Below are positions 1 through 11,793 of a DNA stretch of 64,000 nt, piece by piece. Each line of letters starts with the position of its first letter. Positions within the stretch are counted from its first letter, which is position 1. The stretch is from contig CAUYUJ010014595.1 in assembly GCA_963575745.1 (NCBI GenBank), forward strand, positions 186,095 through 250,094, in the 5' to 3' direction. The position numbers and the translations under genes were made by a program. The notes under the pieces were generated by a model, which did not search any database, was not told the DNA's origin, and saw only the letters and a program-made list of their open reading frames with translations. This stretch comes from Prorocentrum cordatum. Its lineage: Eukaryota > Sar > Dinophyceae > Prorocentrales > Prorocentraceae.

Positions 1-4
1 GTGA

Positions 5-487
5 GAGTTTCGATGGCGAGTAGTCGAGAGCGCACCATCCCAGGCAAGCAACGCCGTCGACTACCGTGCTGGAGATCGGGGCCCCACCACCGTGCTGGAG
101 CAGATCTTCGCACCAGTCATCAGCATCCCCGATGTGCCCGAGACCAGCGAGGAGGGCGATGGTGCGCCAGAGCAGGAGCAGCAGCCGTCTGACCCTTCCA
201 CGCAGATCGCCCAGGTGGCCGCGGGGGGGCCCGCGGCGTCGCCGGGGCCAGCGGAGCCGCGGGGGCTGGCGGAGTCGCAGAAGCCCGCGGGGTCGGAAGA
301 CATGGTGGTAGAGCTGAGCGGAACGACGTTGCCGGACTCCGCGGATCCACCACTGTCGGGTAAACCGCTCGCACCATGCCCTGCAGATCAGGTTGAGGAA
401 ACTGTCAACCATAAGAACAGGAGTGAGAAACCATATGAGACGCATGATCAATACGGAAGAAGATGGTGTAATGGAGTGACGACGTAA
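5..487 (+). CDS. Partial ORF, acidic Pro/Ala/Glu-rich protein fragment
   Basis: Frame 2 is open from the left edge to a TAA at 485-487, so the 5' end is missing. The product starts FRWRVVESAPSQASNAVDYR and passes through GDRGPTTVLEQIFAPVIS before becoming acidic and proline-rich. The first 60 residues look protein-like. Such a segment could be the linker of a copia-type polyprotein, but no catalytic motif is visible, so the product is left unnamed. An internal ATG sits at about 92-94 (read as M in the same frame) but nothing marks it as the true start. The downstream purine-rich tract ends any readable homology. Confidence 0.3.
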   Translation, partial: EFRWRVVESAPSQASNAVDYRAGDRGPTTVLEQIFAPVISIPDVPETSEEGDGAPEQEQQPSDPSTQIAQVAAGGPAASPGPAEPRGLAESQKPAGSEDMVVELSGTTLPDSADPPLSGKPLAPCPADQVEETVNHKNRSEKPYETHDQYGRRWCNGVTT

Positions 488-530
488 CAGTCGGAGACGC
501 GGGTGGGCCCCCTTCCGGGATCGACTGGAA

Positions 531-735
531 CGGCGGCGAAGGGGGATGAGGAGGATGAAGACGCGACGGAGGAGGAAGGGGAAGACGGATGAAGAAGAGG
601 ATGTCGATGGGGGGGGAGGGGGAGGGGGAGGAGGGCGAGAAGGACGAGGAGGGAGAGGGGGAGGGAGAGGGGGGGGGGGGGGGGGGCAAGGGGGGGCGAG
701 GAGGAGGGGGAGGAGGTGGAGGTGGAGGAGGATAT
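531..735 (+). repeat. Purine-rich GGA/GGGGA low-complexity tract with poly-G
   Basis: The stretch is almost pure A/G, with GAGGAGGA, GGGGGAGGG and a G run at about 669-686. The opposite strand reads as a Ser/Pro protein, which is a composition artefact. A short acidic Asp/Glu reading frame runs through its first part (EGDEEDEDATEEEGEDG), so it may be an expanded acidic codon tract of the neighbouring ORFs. Confidence 0.7.
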
Positions 736-915
736 GAAATCGGAGGCATGGAGTCGAACGGCTTCCAAACTGCCTCAGGAGTCTCTGATGTTCGCGGAGG
801 GCGCGCGCGCGATGGCTGCCAGCGAGGCAGGCGCCGCCCCTTCGCGCATCGACGCCGCCGTCGAGGAGGAGGCGCCAGATTGGGGCCCGCGGAAAGCGGA
901 GCAGCCTCGCGATGA
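716..915 (+). CDS. Coding-like fragment, charged Ala/Glu-rich
   Basis: In this frame the sequence reads EVEEDMKSEAWSRTASK then LPQESLMFAEGARAMAASEA and ends near EEEAPDWGPRKAEQPRDEG. The composition is protein-like, but the frame then runs into an Arg-rich and pyrimidine-rich stretch (960-1075) that looks like intron or UTR. No domain recognised. It may belong with the acidic fragment upstream as one decayed gene. Confidence 0.25.
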
Positions 916-1079
916 GGGCCGAAGCTGTCGTCGTCGTAGTCGTCGTCATCGCGTCCGCGCCCCCGGACCTTGCCTCGCCCTCCTCCGACTTCCTATCCTC
1001 GTCCTTTTCTCAGTCATTTCCTCCTCTTTCCCGCCCTCGAACTCTGTCATTCGTCCACTCGACTACCTCGCCATGTCGC

Positions 1080-1470
1080 TTCGCCGCCGTCGAGGATGCC
1101 GAGCTGGCGGCGGTGCTTGAGGACAGCGACGACGCCCCGCTGGCGCTTCTTGGCCGCCCCGCAGCGGCGGGGGCTGCGGCGATCAGGAGCGGTCTCAGCG
1201 GCGGCGGCGCGGGCAGCGGCAGCGGCGACATGTCGTCGGCTGTCTCCTGGATGGATGTGGGGCCACATGCTGGCCCCTGCCTATGGGGCGCGGCGCCCCC
1301 TGGCACTGGCGGGCAGATCAGACAGGCCCTCGAAGACAACCGGGTGGACCTGCAGGGGCATCGCGCCCTGGTTCGGCGGCGGGGCGAACGCGCGGTGCTC
1401 GCGACGCACGGCGTCGCGGATTTCCTAGGGGGCAGCGGCGAGGCAAGTCGCCGACGACGCGGGGGCGCGG
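1080..1470 (+). CDS. Coding-like fragment in a long ORF
   Basis: Part of a 309-codon open frame (912-1841). The protein-like part begins after the pyrimidine-rich stretch and reads AAVEDAELAAVLEDSDDAPL, a Gly/Ala/Ser-rich linker, then MSSAVSWMDVGPHAGPCLWG and GGQIRQALEDNRVDLQGHRA. After about 1470 another frame looks better (NNYIQAELREWIRQAAAPEG), which suggests a frameshift. Function unknown; no motif recognised. The high GC makes long chance ORFs common here, so confidence is low. Confidence 0.22.
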
Positions 1471-4400
1471 GTCTCACCCCCGTCGGCCAACAACTACATC
1501 CAGGCAGAACTGCGAGAGTGGATCAGGCAGGCCGCCGCCCCAGAGGGCCACCTGCAGGCAGCCATCATCCTGGGGCGCTCGGAGCTCCCCTTCCACCAAG
1601 TGCCCCCCCCCTGCTGGCGTCGGACGCTCCGCCTGGAGGAGCGACGGATGCGCCGCGGCCGCGAGGATGCCCAGACGCTGCGATGGAAGCCCAGGGCCAG
1701 CGATCAGCAGTGGACAGCCCCGAGGCAGGCAGCCCCCGAACGCGCGCGACCGTCAGACAGTGGATGGGGGGCGCGCTGCGAACGGGGGGCGACCCCGAAC
1801 GCGCCCGCTACGAGGCCGCCAACGGAGGCGAGATCCCGTGATGTCCCAAAGGCCTGGCCGCCCGAGCGCAGTCTCTCGACCGCGCCAGGGGCGACCCCGA
1901 AGGAGGCGGCGCCTCCCTCGCATCGGCGCCGCCTACGGACAACTCGGCCAGCGGGGCCCAGGGGCAAGCCATGCGCGACCCCCTCAGGGACGATGGAAAT
2001 GCGAAGGGAGATCCGGCCGGATGGCTTGGGCGGGCCTTAGCCATCTGCACTCGGCCTCGCTATCGGTCCCTGCTCCTCCCCTGCTAGTGGGGCGGGGGTC
2101 GATGCTGCCCCATTCTCCATGCTTGCCCGTTGTCCTGACGGGGCGTCCATCCGATTTTTTCTTGCTTTTCAACGCTGCTCAACAAGCCCTGAACGGCGTC
2201 TCCGACCGGCAATGCCGCCCCTATGACCAACCAGATCAGCCGGCCACCAGAGCTGTCATCCAGCTTCTCGCGGGAAGGATAGTGGCTGACCCTTCCGACG
2301 CGCGCGGGAGTGCCGAGTTGCTACTCACGGCCCTGGCCCCCCCCGCGCGAGGCGCCAGACCCCCTCCATGCCCGAGAGCACCTCTCAGCACCAGTGGTGA
2401 CGTCTGCCCCATTTGTGCAGAGACGCACCGAGTGGCTGCGTGTCCCGCATCATCCCGAGCGGCCACCAGGTCCACGCAGACTGCCTCGTCAGAAACCGGA
2501 GCCACCAATTGAGAGGGAAGCAGATTTGCCCTATCTACCGGGGAGAAGATAACGGAGACGCCGCATATGACACTGTTCCTCCCCAGCGTAGCCGGACTTG
2601 CAGGCGCCGCCGAGGGCAGCGCCCCCCCCGCCCTCCCGCTCGACCGGCAGCCGTGCGGGATGCGACCCGAATCCCGACCTGTCCGCGCACGATCGCCGGG
2701 CCACAACGACGAGACTCGCGCCAGCCCTGCAGGCGACCGCCCTCGAACGCGCAAGCCAAGCACGCGCGACTGCCGCGCCAGCAGCGAGCAGCCTTCCGGG
2801 AAGCATTGACGACGCAGGCCGCATCCCCTCCGCCCGCCCCCCCCTCCAGCTGCCCCCCCCGCCCCGCCGCCCCCCAGCCTGTCGTCGCCCACCGCGGCCC
2901 AATGGATGGGACATCTCGCTCGCCGCGCCCGAAAGGCAGGCGGGGCTCGTCGCCGGGCACCTCCCAGGCCCGACAGCAGGACCCAGAGGACCGGCTTCCA
3001 AGCTGGAGCGGTAGCCCTAGCTGCGAGGGAGGCGGGGGCCGCCCTGGTCGTCGCGGCCAGGACCTACATCGGCATGCTCGGAGCGGAGCAAGCCGACGTT
3101 GTTTTCGCCTTCCCCCCTGGACCTGTAGCACTTGAGCACCCGCGCAACATCCTGGACGCCCGCGGGCAGATCTGCGAGGATACTGACAACGCCAGCCCCC
3201 CCCTCCAGTCGCCCTCCTGATCGACGTCATCGCGAGCCAAATAGTCGGCCTCATCGGAGCCGCTTCGCGTCGCGGGCCCCTAGCACTCTTCTCGCCCTGA
3301 CCGCGGACAGGGCGACCGCGCCAGGGGGGCCGGGCCCAGTCAACCTCATGGCATCTGCCCGCAGCAGATGGGGGCAGCGCGCTGCGGCCCGTGCGCGACA
3401 CCTCGCCCCCATAGGTGCCCCCTTGACTCGCGGCCAGGGAGCCCCTGGGCAGGTGCAGCTCCTGGCTCCCCAGGTAGACTTTAGCGGCCGCCCCGCCGGA
3501 TCCATTGGCGCCCCCGGCGTGTTGGTTCACTGGGGCATGGGTAGACCCGACGCACGGGGCGCTCTGTGCACGGTCGCCTCTGCGTCTGCCAACGTTCACG
3601 CAGTGGCCGCGATCGCGTGCTGACAGCACTCGCGCAGAGCGGTTGGGGACTACCTAGAATAGACAACCGCGACCATTATTGCCCCGCGTAATCCTGACTT
3701 CTTCAAGTAGGCGCCGAAGTTTTAGTTCGCCATGCAGTCAAAATCTGCATTGCTAGCGCCGCAGCCCGGGCCCTGGATCACACGTGCGCCCAAGCGCAGC
3801 AGTTTCAACGTGCCGGGGCCCACGTCAGTGCATGGCGCCCAAACGACGGTGCCGAGGCAGTGCGCCTTCCCGCGCGAGCAGAACCCCCCCTCACCGACCT
3901 CTACTCGGCCAGACAGCAGCCGCAGCGTTCGGATACAGGAAAGGCATGACCGCCAGCGGGCTGCTGCTGCTGATCGCTAAAGCACGCGTTGCCGCGCCCA
4001 TCCTACGCCACCTGAGTCAGACAATACCTCGAGCCATTGCTGATCACGGAAAGCCCCAAGTCGTCTCGCGGAGGACCTCCTTGGCCAAAAGCGCCCGCGG
4101 ATCCCCTTGCTTGCCGAGCGTTTCTCGAAGATCCAGAGGAGGGGCACCGCAGGCGCTGTAATGTGGCCACCGTGGGGCCAGGCGACCACGAGGTCATTGT
4201 GGGGGCCATGGAGGCCACTGTCGGACTGCGAGAGATCGGCCTCTGGCACCCAGTCTACGCCAGGCATCCTGACTCCGACGACCACCAGGACATGTTCCAA
4301 GTTACTCCACCCAGCAGGGAAGGGCCCATGCACGACGCCTTCGGTCTGGCAGGCAACGCGAGGGCACAGTGTCAGGTCTGTAGACTGTTCCCCGCCACCA

Positions 4401-7400
4401 CGACCCAAGAACAGCAGCGGGGCCGCCCCTCACTCGACAGGACATTGGAGGCGCACCTCGAGACGGCGGCTCTGCCCGGGGTCAGCTCTGCCAGGCGAGC
4501 AGCTGAGCAACCGCAAGTCCTGCAAATGACCAGTCTCGAACGTGCAGGTGCCGTCATCGGGCGGCCTGCTGCCCGAATGCTAGACCGAGCCGACTGGCTT
4601 CCCCCGCGCGGGAGGCTCCAGAAAGCTTGTGGGAGGATAGGGCTAGTGGGCTGACGGCTGCGCACCCGAGCGTGGCCAGTCCCGGCGGCTGGGCGAGGGT
4701 CAAATACCTTGCAGGCACAGCCCCCTATCCCCCATTGTCTGAGGACTGGGTGAACAGTCGCGTCGACGCCGCGCGAGAGCTCACGCCGACGGCGCGCGCG
4801 CCTGAAATCCTAACTGCGGGTGGCGACGTGGGCGCGCGAAGCGCTGACATCGGCCTCGACCCAGGCGAACGCGCCATCTTCTCCATGCTCGCCGGAGGGC
4901 AGGTCTCCATCACCGCTCCAGGAGAGCTATCTCGCTACTTTAGCGGCCAGTGCCCCCACTTGGGTCCCAGTCGTCACGCCGGCGGCGGCGGACCTACAGA
5001 CAGCCGATAGCAACATCCAGAGGTCCACTGCATGGACGCACGCCCAGCTCGCACGTGGGAGACGCATGGGTGGCCACGAGAAAACACTGATCACCAGCCC
5101 CTCCTACCCCCGCCGCCCTGGGCATCCAGGTCCTGCCGTCCCCGCGGGAGCCGGCCGTGCGATGGCGCCATGACGTCGCCGCTCCTCGACCCGGTCCTGC
5201 CAGACCAATGGCTGCTGCCGCAGTCGACCGCCGGTCGGCACCCCCCCCGACCGCAGCGCGAGACTCCCTCCACGCCGCCCAACTGCTGCTCGGAAAGCTC
5301 CGAGGCACTCTTCTGCCGCGAATCAGCAGCGCGCCCTTGCCGCGTGGATCGAAGGAAGGATGCGCGTCGAAGCAGGGCGGCGGCGCGCTGAGCGGCCGCC
5401 TGGCCAGCGGCTTCCGCTGGATTACTCAGTGCATCAACCGCACCTCACGACCGAGATCACTGCGACCTGGTCGCGAGGAAATGGGCATGAGCGAAGGCGC
5501 TCAAAGCCTCCCCCCCCTGCGTGGCCCCACAGCGCGCGCGCCGCTCTTGCGCGCCCCGGGTGCTAGAGGCGGCGGGCAAGAAGCGGCGGCGGCTCGCGCC
5601 CCCCTGGAGGGCGCAGACGCAGCCCTTGCAGCCGCAGCGCGCAGCATGCATTCTGAGCGCGCCGGGGACAGGGCGGAAGGCGGCTCTGGACGAGGGCCAC
5701 GGGATCTCACCGGGCGCGGGACCCACGCGGGGAGACAGCGGGGCATTCGATGCTCCGGGTGCGCGGGTCGTCGGCTTAATCAGGAGGCGCACGGCGTTGG
5801 CCCTGTCGCCCCCATCGGCGCAAGTGTCGGCGAGGTTCCCCCCCGCGCCGGGCAGGAGAGCCGAGGCGACCCGCCCGCCCCCCCAGCGACTCCCGAACGG
5901 CAGGCCAGCAGGACGGGCATCGCCCAATTGCGGCGCGCGACGCGCGGGGCTCGCCCGCCGCAGCTTCGCGCCCCGAGGCGCCGCCCGCCAGCGACCCTAC
6001 CGACGCTCCACCAAGGGCTGGACAGGACAGCCACCACGTCCCGACAGAGCAAGACACGAAGGAGCCCAGCTCACGCAACCCCACTTCGCGCGATGCGCAA
6101 TCGCGCGCAGGCCGCGCCCCCGAAGGCCCCCCAAGCGCCGCGCGCGCGGACGCGGACACGGCTGCCGTGCCGGATGCGCGCGCCCCCGCAGCGCCGAACA
6201 GGGCGGAAGAGGCCGAAAGAACCTTGCGCACGCCGAGTGGGCCTCGCGACTGTTCCGCCGTCTGGCCAGCAGCAGGCGGGCCGCCCCCTGAGGAGTTGCT
6301 AGACGCGACGGTGGGCCGCAACATCCTGCGACTGCAGCTCTACGACACCCTCGCGCGACTCCTCTCCCCGGGCGGCGAGGCGGAGGGCGACGCGCGCGGC
6401 CTCGCGCGCCCGGGCGTGGCGGAGCATGGGCGCCCGCGCGTGGAACGCGTTCATCGACGCTGCCGCGGCCGACCCCGGCGGCGAGCATCGCTTGGGGGAA
6501 ACGGCTGTCAGCGGGGCGAACGAGACGCAGACAGTCCCTTCAGGGGCACTTGGCCCTGGCCCCGAGGTAGGCCCGCCTGGTCGACAGGTGCCCCCCGACA
6601 CTCGCATGCTGAACCTCATTCGGCAGGACGGCCCCCAGGTGACTTTCTCCGGCGCGGAGCGCCCCCCCATCCGAGCGGATGGTCGCCCGGCGCGAAGATG
6701 CTTGGGCCCCCGTAGAGGAGCGCGCGAGGCGCTGTCTGATTGACCTCATAGGAGCTGCGCGCCAGGGGGGCCACGCGGCCGCCCCCGCGGCACTGCGCGC
6801 GCGCCCCTGGCGAAACAGGCGCCAACGCTGATCGATGGCAGCCGCGCTTGCCGGCGTCGTCTGGGGCGCTCTCACCGACGAGCGAAGACCAACAACTGCG
6901 CGTCTCTTCGTTCGACGGGGCACCTTGAATTTCTCGTGCGACATCGGTGCCAGCAATGGCCCGTGACCCGAGTGCCCCCCGCCAATGTCAGCGTGGCCTT
7001 GGGCGCCGCGTGCCTCCACCTCTTATGGGAATCGGGAAGTCCCTTGGCGTGGTTGACCACTTCCTCCCGCTCGAACCTATGGGGCCCATCCCCCACGAAG
7101 TCCTGCATCACGTCGCCGCTAACGTTGCTGGGGTGGTACCCCTGCGCTCCGCGCTGCGCCTCCCGCGTGATTTCCTGCCTGCAGTGGCGATCCTTGGAAG
7201 GGCCCCCCCTGTCGAGCGCGATCAGGTGGACGGGCCCGCCGAGCCCTCTGACTGCGCCCCCGGCCCCCCCACTGAAGGCGCAGCAAGTCCGAGTCTGCGC
7301 GGGCCCGCGCGGGCGGGGCCGGATCCAGACGCGACCTCCATGGTCGCGCCAGACGCCCGGCGCAATGCGGCGGGGCGCGCGCCTGCCCGAGGTCGCGCCC

Positions 7401-8220
7401 GAGCAGTCGCCCGCAGCTGGGGCGCGGGCGGCTACGGGCGAACCTTTCGCGCGCCCCCGAACTCCATCACGCTGCTGACGCAGCCCCACCTCTACCCCTG
7501 CTTTCACTCCCACTGGACCAAGCATCCCCGACGGCGACTGCGCGATGCCCCCGCGAGGCTTCGCTTAGTGGCGCCCCGACGCAGCGGCGCCTGTGAACAG
7601 TGCGCGGGGACTGGGCGCCATTCCCCCCAACGCTAATTCCTCGCAGGCAAACAGCAGCGGAATTCGCGCCCCGCAGCACCCCGACCCCCGCGCTGCACGG
7701 GCACGGCGGGGAAGGAAGAGGGCGCGCGCCAGCCCGACCAAACGCGCGAAGGCGTCGGAGTCGAACCAGCACTACAAGCCTATCCCCAGCCAGAGTAGGC
7801 AGGCAGCGACGCCAAGGGCCCAGGGGACATGACTGGAAGGCAACAGACGGATCCCCGCCCGACATTCTCGACATGCTCAGCGCCGTTTGGGAAGCGCGCG
7901 CGGACCCCGACACGGGGGCGTCCCCTATCGCACCCAGAGGCCTCTTGTTGGATGCGCATGTTCGAGCAGGGACCATCTCCCCTGCCATCATATCCAGCGC
8001 GATCGACGAACTGGTGTATGCCGGGAGAGCGCGCCGCATGGCCCCAGCCTCCTCCGATGCGGATAACACAGGTACCATACAATGGGCTTCGGACCCCTTT
8101 CTGCCCTTTACGCAGGCGACGTCTGGCAGGCGTCAGACTTGCCAGCCCCAGTCGCTGAGGCTGTTCCGGTTCCGCCGAAAGCCCCATTGGCTGCGCCCGC
8201 ATGCCGCCCCCGTATCCATT
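1471..8220. other. GC-rich mosaic region without a recognisable gene
   Basis: All six frames carry medium-length ORFs because the DNA is extremely GC-rich and stop-poor. Short stretches look protein-like: 3015-3217 (AARTYIGMLGAEQADVVFAF), 4150-4420 (EVIVGAMEATVGLREIGLWH), 4790-4960 (DIGLDPGERAIFSMLAGGQV) and 7850-8080 (PPDILDMLSAVWEARADPDT, followed by IISSAIDELVYAGRARRMAP). Each is bounded by frame breaks within 100-300 bases. I see no family motif, intact gene, RNA gene or tandem repeat. The likeliest reading is decayed coding sequence or old transposon remains. Confidence 0.4.
4037..4654 (+). CDS. Hypothetical ORF, 205 codons
   Basis: An open frame with TGA stop at 4652-4654. The segment from about residue 40 to 110 (RCNVATVGPGDHEVIVGAME, then GLWHPVYARHPDSDDHQDMF and an MHDAFGLAGNARAQCQVCRLF stretch) has balanced composition and a CQVC pair. 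The rest is Arg/Pro-rich filler. No domain assigned. An overlapping ORF (4627-5010) in another frame contains SLDPG-type Gly/Asp-rich sequence. Either could be a chance ORF in GC-rich DNA. Confidence 0.2.
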   Translation: MLITESPKSSRGGPPWPKAPADPLACRAFLEDPEEGHRRRCNVATVGPGDHEVIVGAMEATVGLREIGLWHPVYARHPDSDDHQDMFQVTPPSREGPMHDAFGLAGNARAQCQVCRLFPATTTQEQQRGRPSLDRTLEAHLETAALPGVSSARRAAEQPQVLQMTSLERAGAVIGRPAARMLDRADWLPPRGRLQKACGRIGLVG

Positions 8221-8302
8221 GCATCACATCTGTCACACGTTTCGTGGCCCCTGGCCCCACAGGGAGCTCCACCGAACGCCCCAGCGGAGACTTTCGCTCC
8301 TC

Positions 8303-8650
8303 GTGGGCCTCTTGAAACACGAGCGGGCTCATGCGGACGAGGCCTAGTCTGCGAATGCCTTGCCAGTGCGAGAGACCCGCGACAGAGCTGCCTGCTGCAC
8401 GCGAAGACGCGTAATGTCACACCGATGGTAATTGCGTTTCGTCTCATCATTCGATGGCTTCCGGGGGCTGTCGGTTTTCTTTCGCCGCGCGTTTACCCGA
8501 AAACATCACATCAGCCGGAGAGGCCGATGCAGGCGGCCGGTGGGTCTTTCGAAATACGAGCGGGCCCCTGTGGACGGGGCCCGGTTTGTGCATGCCGTGC
8601 AGGTGCAAGAAGCCCAACGGAGAGTTCTGTCGGCGTTGATAAAACGTTGG
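8303..8650 (+). repeat. Direct duplication, two diverged copies about 234 bp apart
   Basis: The stretch from 8309 (gggcctcttgaaacacgagc) recurs from 8543 (gggtctttcgaaatacgagc), and both continue with an equivalent gcggac/gtggac and tgcaggtg/tgccagtg series. The copies are clearly related but have many substitutions. No gene seen. Confidence 0.5.
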
Positions 8651-8754
8651 TGCATGCTCCCTTACTGTTCCTTTTTTTGTTCTCCCGCTCCACATTTTAT
8701 CGTTTTTCATTTCCTTGGGAAGCGAGGCCTGAAAAGAGTCTTTGTTTTGTTCGT

Positions 8755-9850
8755 GCGTTTGACAAGAGGGGAAGCCTGAAAAGGGTCCCTTTCCAGCCGC
8801 GGGAGAGGCAACCTGAAAAGGGTTTCTGTCCCGGTTGTGTTTGGCCGGAGGGGGAACCCGAAAACAGTTTTTTCTGGCGACTGAAGGGGGAACCTGAAAA
8901 GGGTCTTTGTTCCGTGGGTGCGTTTGGCCAGAGGGGGCCTGAACAGGGTTTTCCCCCGGCCGCGGGAGAGGAAACCTGAAAAGTGTCCCTTGTCCCGCCT
9001 GCGTGTTTGGCCTGAGGAGGAACCTGGAAAGGATCCGTCTCTGGCTGCGGGAAAGCGAGCTTGAAAAAGGTCTCTGTCCCGCTTGCGTGTTCGGTTGGAG
9101 GGGAAACCTGAAAAGGGTCTCCTTCCGGCCGCGGGACATGGAACCTGCGAAGGGTCTGTCTCCCGCGGAGAGGAAGCAGAAAGAGGATCGTCCACTGATT
9201 TTTCCGTGACGCTTCCAAGTCCGAGTTTTTCTTTGGGGGGTAGGGGTCATTAGCGCGTTTGTCTTTTTGTTTTTCCCGTCTTTGCTGCGGTTTCGGAGGA
9301 CCCGAGCGTCCAAAAGCTGGAGGTGGTTGCGTGATTTTTTAACGCATTTGCGACTGGTTTCTGGGTGGTGTTCTGTTGTTACACGTTGATTCCGACCCCC
9401 AGGGCGAGAACCGCGGGAGAAGGAACCTGAAAAGGGCCCCTGTCCCGCCTGCGTGTTCGGCCGGAGGGGGAATCTGAAAAGTGCCTTTCTCCGGCTGCGG
9501 GGGAGGGAGCCTGAAAAGGGCCCCTGTCTCGCTTGCGTGTTCGGCCGGAGGGGGAACCTGAAAAGGGCTCCTCTCCGAACGCGGGAGATGGAACCTGCGA
9601 AGGGTTTGTCTCCCGCGGAGAGGAGGCAGGAGGAGGGTCGTACAATGATTCGTCCGTGACGCTTCCAAGTCCGAGTTTTTCTTTGGGGGTAAGGGGTCAC
9701 AAACACGATTTGTTTGTTTGATTTTTGTCGGTCTTTCGGAGGGCAAAGGGTTCGAAATATAAGACGGGCAGGTGGCTGCATGAATTTTTAACGCGTGTGC
9801 GACTGGCTTCTGGGTGTTATTCTGTTGTTACACATTTTCAGCCCCGGGGG
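8755..9850 (+). repeat. G-rich minisatellite plus 450-bp tandem duplication
   Basis: The core GGGGGAACCTGAAAAGGG with variable spacers repeats through 8760-9190 and again through 9415-9625. Each block is followed by the same unique tail: GCTTCCAAGTCCGAGTTTTT at 9211 and at 9661, and CGACTGG at 9351 and 9800. The offset is therefore 449-450 bp, so minisatellite plus tail was duplicated in tandem. A 444-codon minus-strand ORF here is only a reading of the repeat. Confidence 0.8.
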
Positions 9851-10150
9851 CTTCATTTTTGATTCCAGCCCCCCCCCCGTGGGTCGGAGAACGCTGCGGA
9901 GGGAGTGGCCCCATAGGGAGCGCCACCGAAGACGATATCCACAATTGCGGAACTCACATCTGCGAGTGGTTGGGTCCTTCGCCATGCTAATTTGCGAGGG
10001 ATGGTGGGGGGGGCGCATCGGGTTGGCCGCGCATGCTCCAAATGTGCAGGCATAGTGCGTTTTGCATTGTTTTTGTTGACAGGGATGGCGGGGGGTTGGC
10101 CCTCACGGGGTTGGCATGGTTTTGGGTTAGCTGCCGGCCAGGAGGGAACA
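9851..10150. other. Unassigned spacer
   Basis: Mixed-composition DNA with a C tract near 9871 and a G tract near 10008. No ORF of note, RNA gene or repeat recognised. Confidence 0.4.
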
Positions 10151-10243
10151 GTGATAAAACCCTCCCCGAAAAAGAAGAGGGGCTCTTTGGGTCGAGGAAG
10201 AGCTCGTTAGACCACCTACGCCCAGAGGGCTGGTGGGATTCCC
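10151..10243 (+). repeat. Right end of composite VNTR element, third diverged copy
   Basis: The series ccctccccgaaaaagaag, gaagagctcgttagaccacc, then cgcccagagggctggtggga parallels the right ends at 58,850-58,932 and 62,358-62,442 (cccctccccgaaggggaaga, agctctctaaaccactcacg, cccaaagggctggtgggatt). The left end and the VNTR core are absent here, so this is a truncated or decayed copy. Confidence 0.6.
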
Positions 10244-11258
10244 ATCCTCACTGCGATTTGGCCCGTGGAATAGCAGTGCCCACATTCGACGCCCCCCTGG
10301 GGTCCCAGGACATCGTGCCTCGAGCGGTTGATGTGGCCGCCGCACGTCGCCACATACGAGCCCTCAGCCGAGACCTCCCTCCCCATCGGAGATTCTTCTA
10401 GAGGATCGAGGATCTGGAGGATCCAGAGGAGGAGGAGGAGGAGGGTCGAGGACTGAGGGTTGAGGATCAATCATTGGGACAGGAGGGCCGATGCCGCAGC
10501 TCCGGTGGCCTCCGCTGGTGCTGCGGCGCTGTCGGGCGGGCTCCCCGAGGACCGCGCGCCTCCTCTACCAGAGCGCCTCCGAGGCGACGGGGCCACGGGC
10601 GCGCCGCCGACAGAGACGATCTCGACGACGACGACGACGAATTTCCGCTGATTGGGCTTCTCCCGACTTGGCTGCCGATGTCCGCCGATCCGAGTCATTT
10701 CGATCACCGATCCGATTTGTCGAGTCGATTCTGGGCTCTCCGGCCCAGATGAGGTCCGCGTAGATGGGGTGTCAGGGGCAACGATGGGGGGGGATGATTA
10801 GGCTCAGGGGGATTTGCGCGTGCTTATCGCTGATCAGTCGGCGATGTGTCGCTGATTACAGGTCGATGTTTCGCACCCTGATCCGATCCCCCCCTATTGT
10901 TGCCCCTCAGGGTCGGAGGATCGCGCCGCTCGATGCGGAGCCTGATCTTCTCCACTCCGACGTCGCTGATGCATCGCCGACGTTGCAGATGCATCGTCGG
11001 CGACACCATCTACTCCGACCTTATCTGGGAGGCCTCCAAGATTGTGCTTCTTTCCCCCTCGGTCAGAGGAGGGCCAGCTGAGACGTCGGATCAAGCAGTG
11101 GCGAAGCGCCCTGATTTGCCTATAGGTCCACTGAAGAGTGCGCTAGGAAGATTATGTGGTGTGCACAAAGTTCTTTCAGAACATGTCTGGCTGAACCAGA
11201 CTTGGTTTTAATACATCGCTTCTTTGCTCAGGGAACATTGTTTTTGGTATCAGGGCAA
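10244..11258. other. Unassigned stretch with dispersed-repeat fragments
   Basis: No credible gene. GAGGAGGAGG purines at 10,420-10,445. The piece GTCGGCGATGTGTCGCTGAT near 10,832 with GGTCGATGTTTC after it resembles 56,056-56,092 (GTCGGCGATGTGTCGCCGAT, then CTCGATGTTTC). GGGTCGGAGGATCGCGCCGC near 10,910 matches 20,112-20,131 closely. These are pieces of dispersed repeat families. Confidence 0.45.
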
Positions 11259-11280
11259 TGTGTGTGTGTGTGTGTGTGTG
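11259..11280. repeat. (TG)n microsatellite
   Basis: Eleven uninterrupted TG dinucleotides followed by a T run. Confidence 0.95.
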
Positions 11281-11310
11281 TTTTTTTCTGGGGGCGTGCC
11301 TTAGGACGCG

Positions 11311-11480
11311 GACCAGGCAGTGGTCCTTTGCGCGTCCTTGCCCCCGAAGCATGCGCCGCGCCACCCGCAGGGGGAAGCGCCCCTGGAGACGAGGACCAGG
11401 CCAGGAGCCCTTGCGCGTCCTTGCCCCCGCAGCATGCGCCGCGTCGCCCACCCAGACAGTTACCCTTCCGTTTTTGGCGC
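11311..11480 (+). repeat. 83-bp direct repeat, two copies
   Basis: The unit starting GACCAGGCAGTGGTC at 11,311 recurs as GACCAGGCCAGGAGCC at 11,394. Both contain GCGCGTCCTTGCCCCCG followed by GCATGCGCCGCG. Confidence 0.7.
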
Positions 11481-11788
11481 CAGGTCCAGAGGGACGCGCT
11501 GATTTTGAGTGTAACCTTTCGTCCTTGCGTTGTTTTGGGGATTAGAGTACCCTTGCGTCCCTGGGGTATGGGCAGCCCGCTGCCCGAAAAGTACAAATTT
11601 CGGCGTCCAAGGCCCTTGCGTCCTTGCCGTCAGTCCTTACTATAGATTTTGATTGTAGGCCTGCAGGAATGCGGGGAAGGTCGGTCCCTGCTCTGTCGGA
11701 GGCTCTCCCTTTTCTTCCCCTCCCCGTCTCCCCCTCCGACCAGAATATGCTGAAAGTCGGTCCCAAGGTCGAACCTATCATTTGATTT

Positions 11789-11793
11789 CGTTT
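11789..11793. other. Target site duplication, left copy (CGTTT)
   Basis: CGTTT directly precedes the 5' LTR, and the same five bases directly follow the 3' LTR at 18,501-18,505. A perfect 5-bp duplication is the expected integration footprint of a Ty1/copia element and fixes both element ends. Confidence 0.88.

Noticed and set aside
8447-9781. 444-codon minus-strand ORF
   Set aside because: It is a translation of the GGGGAACCTGAAAAGGG minisatellite and its 450-bp duplication; the protein merely repeats GPFSGSL-type strings.
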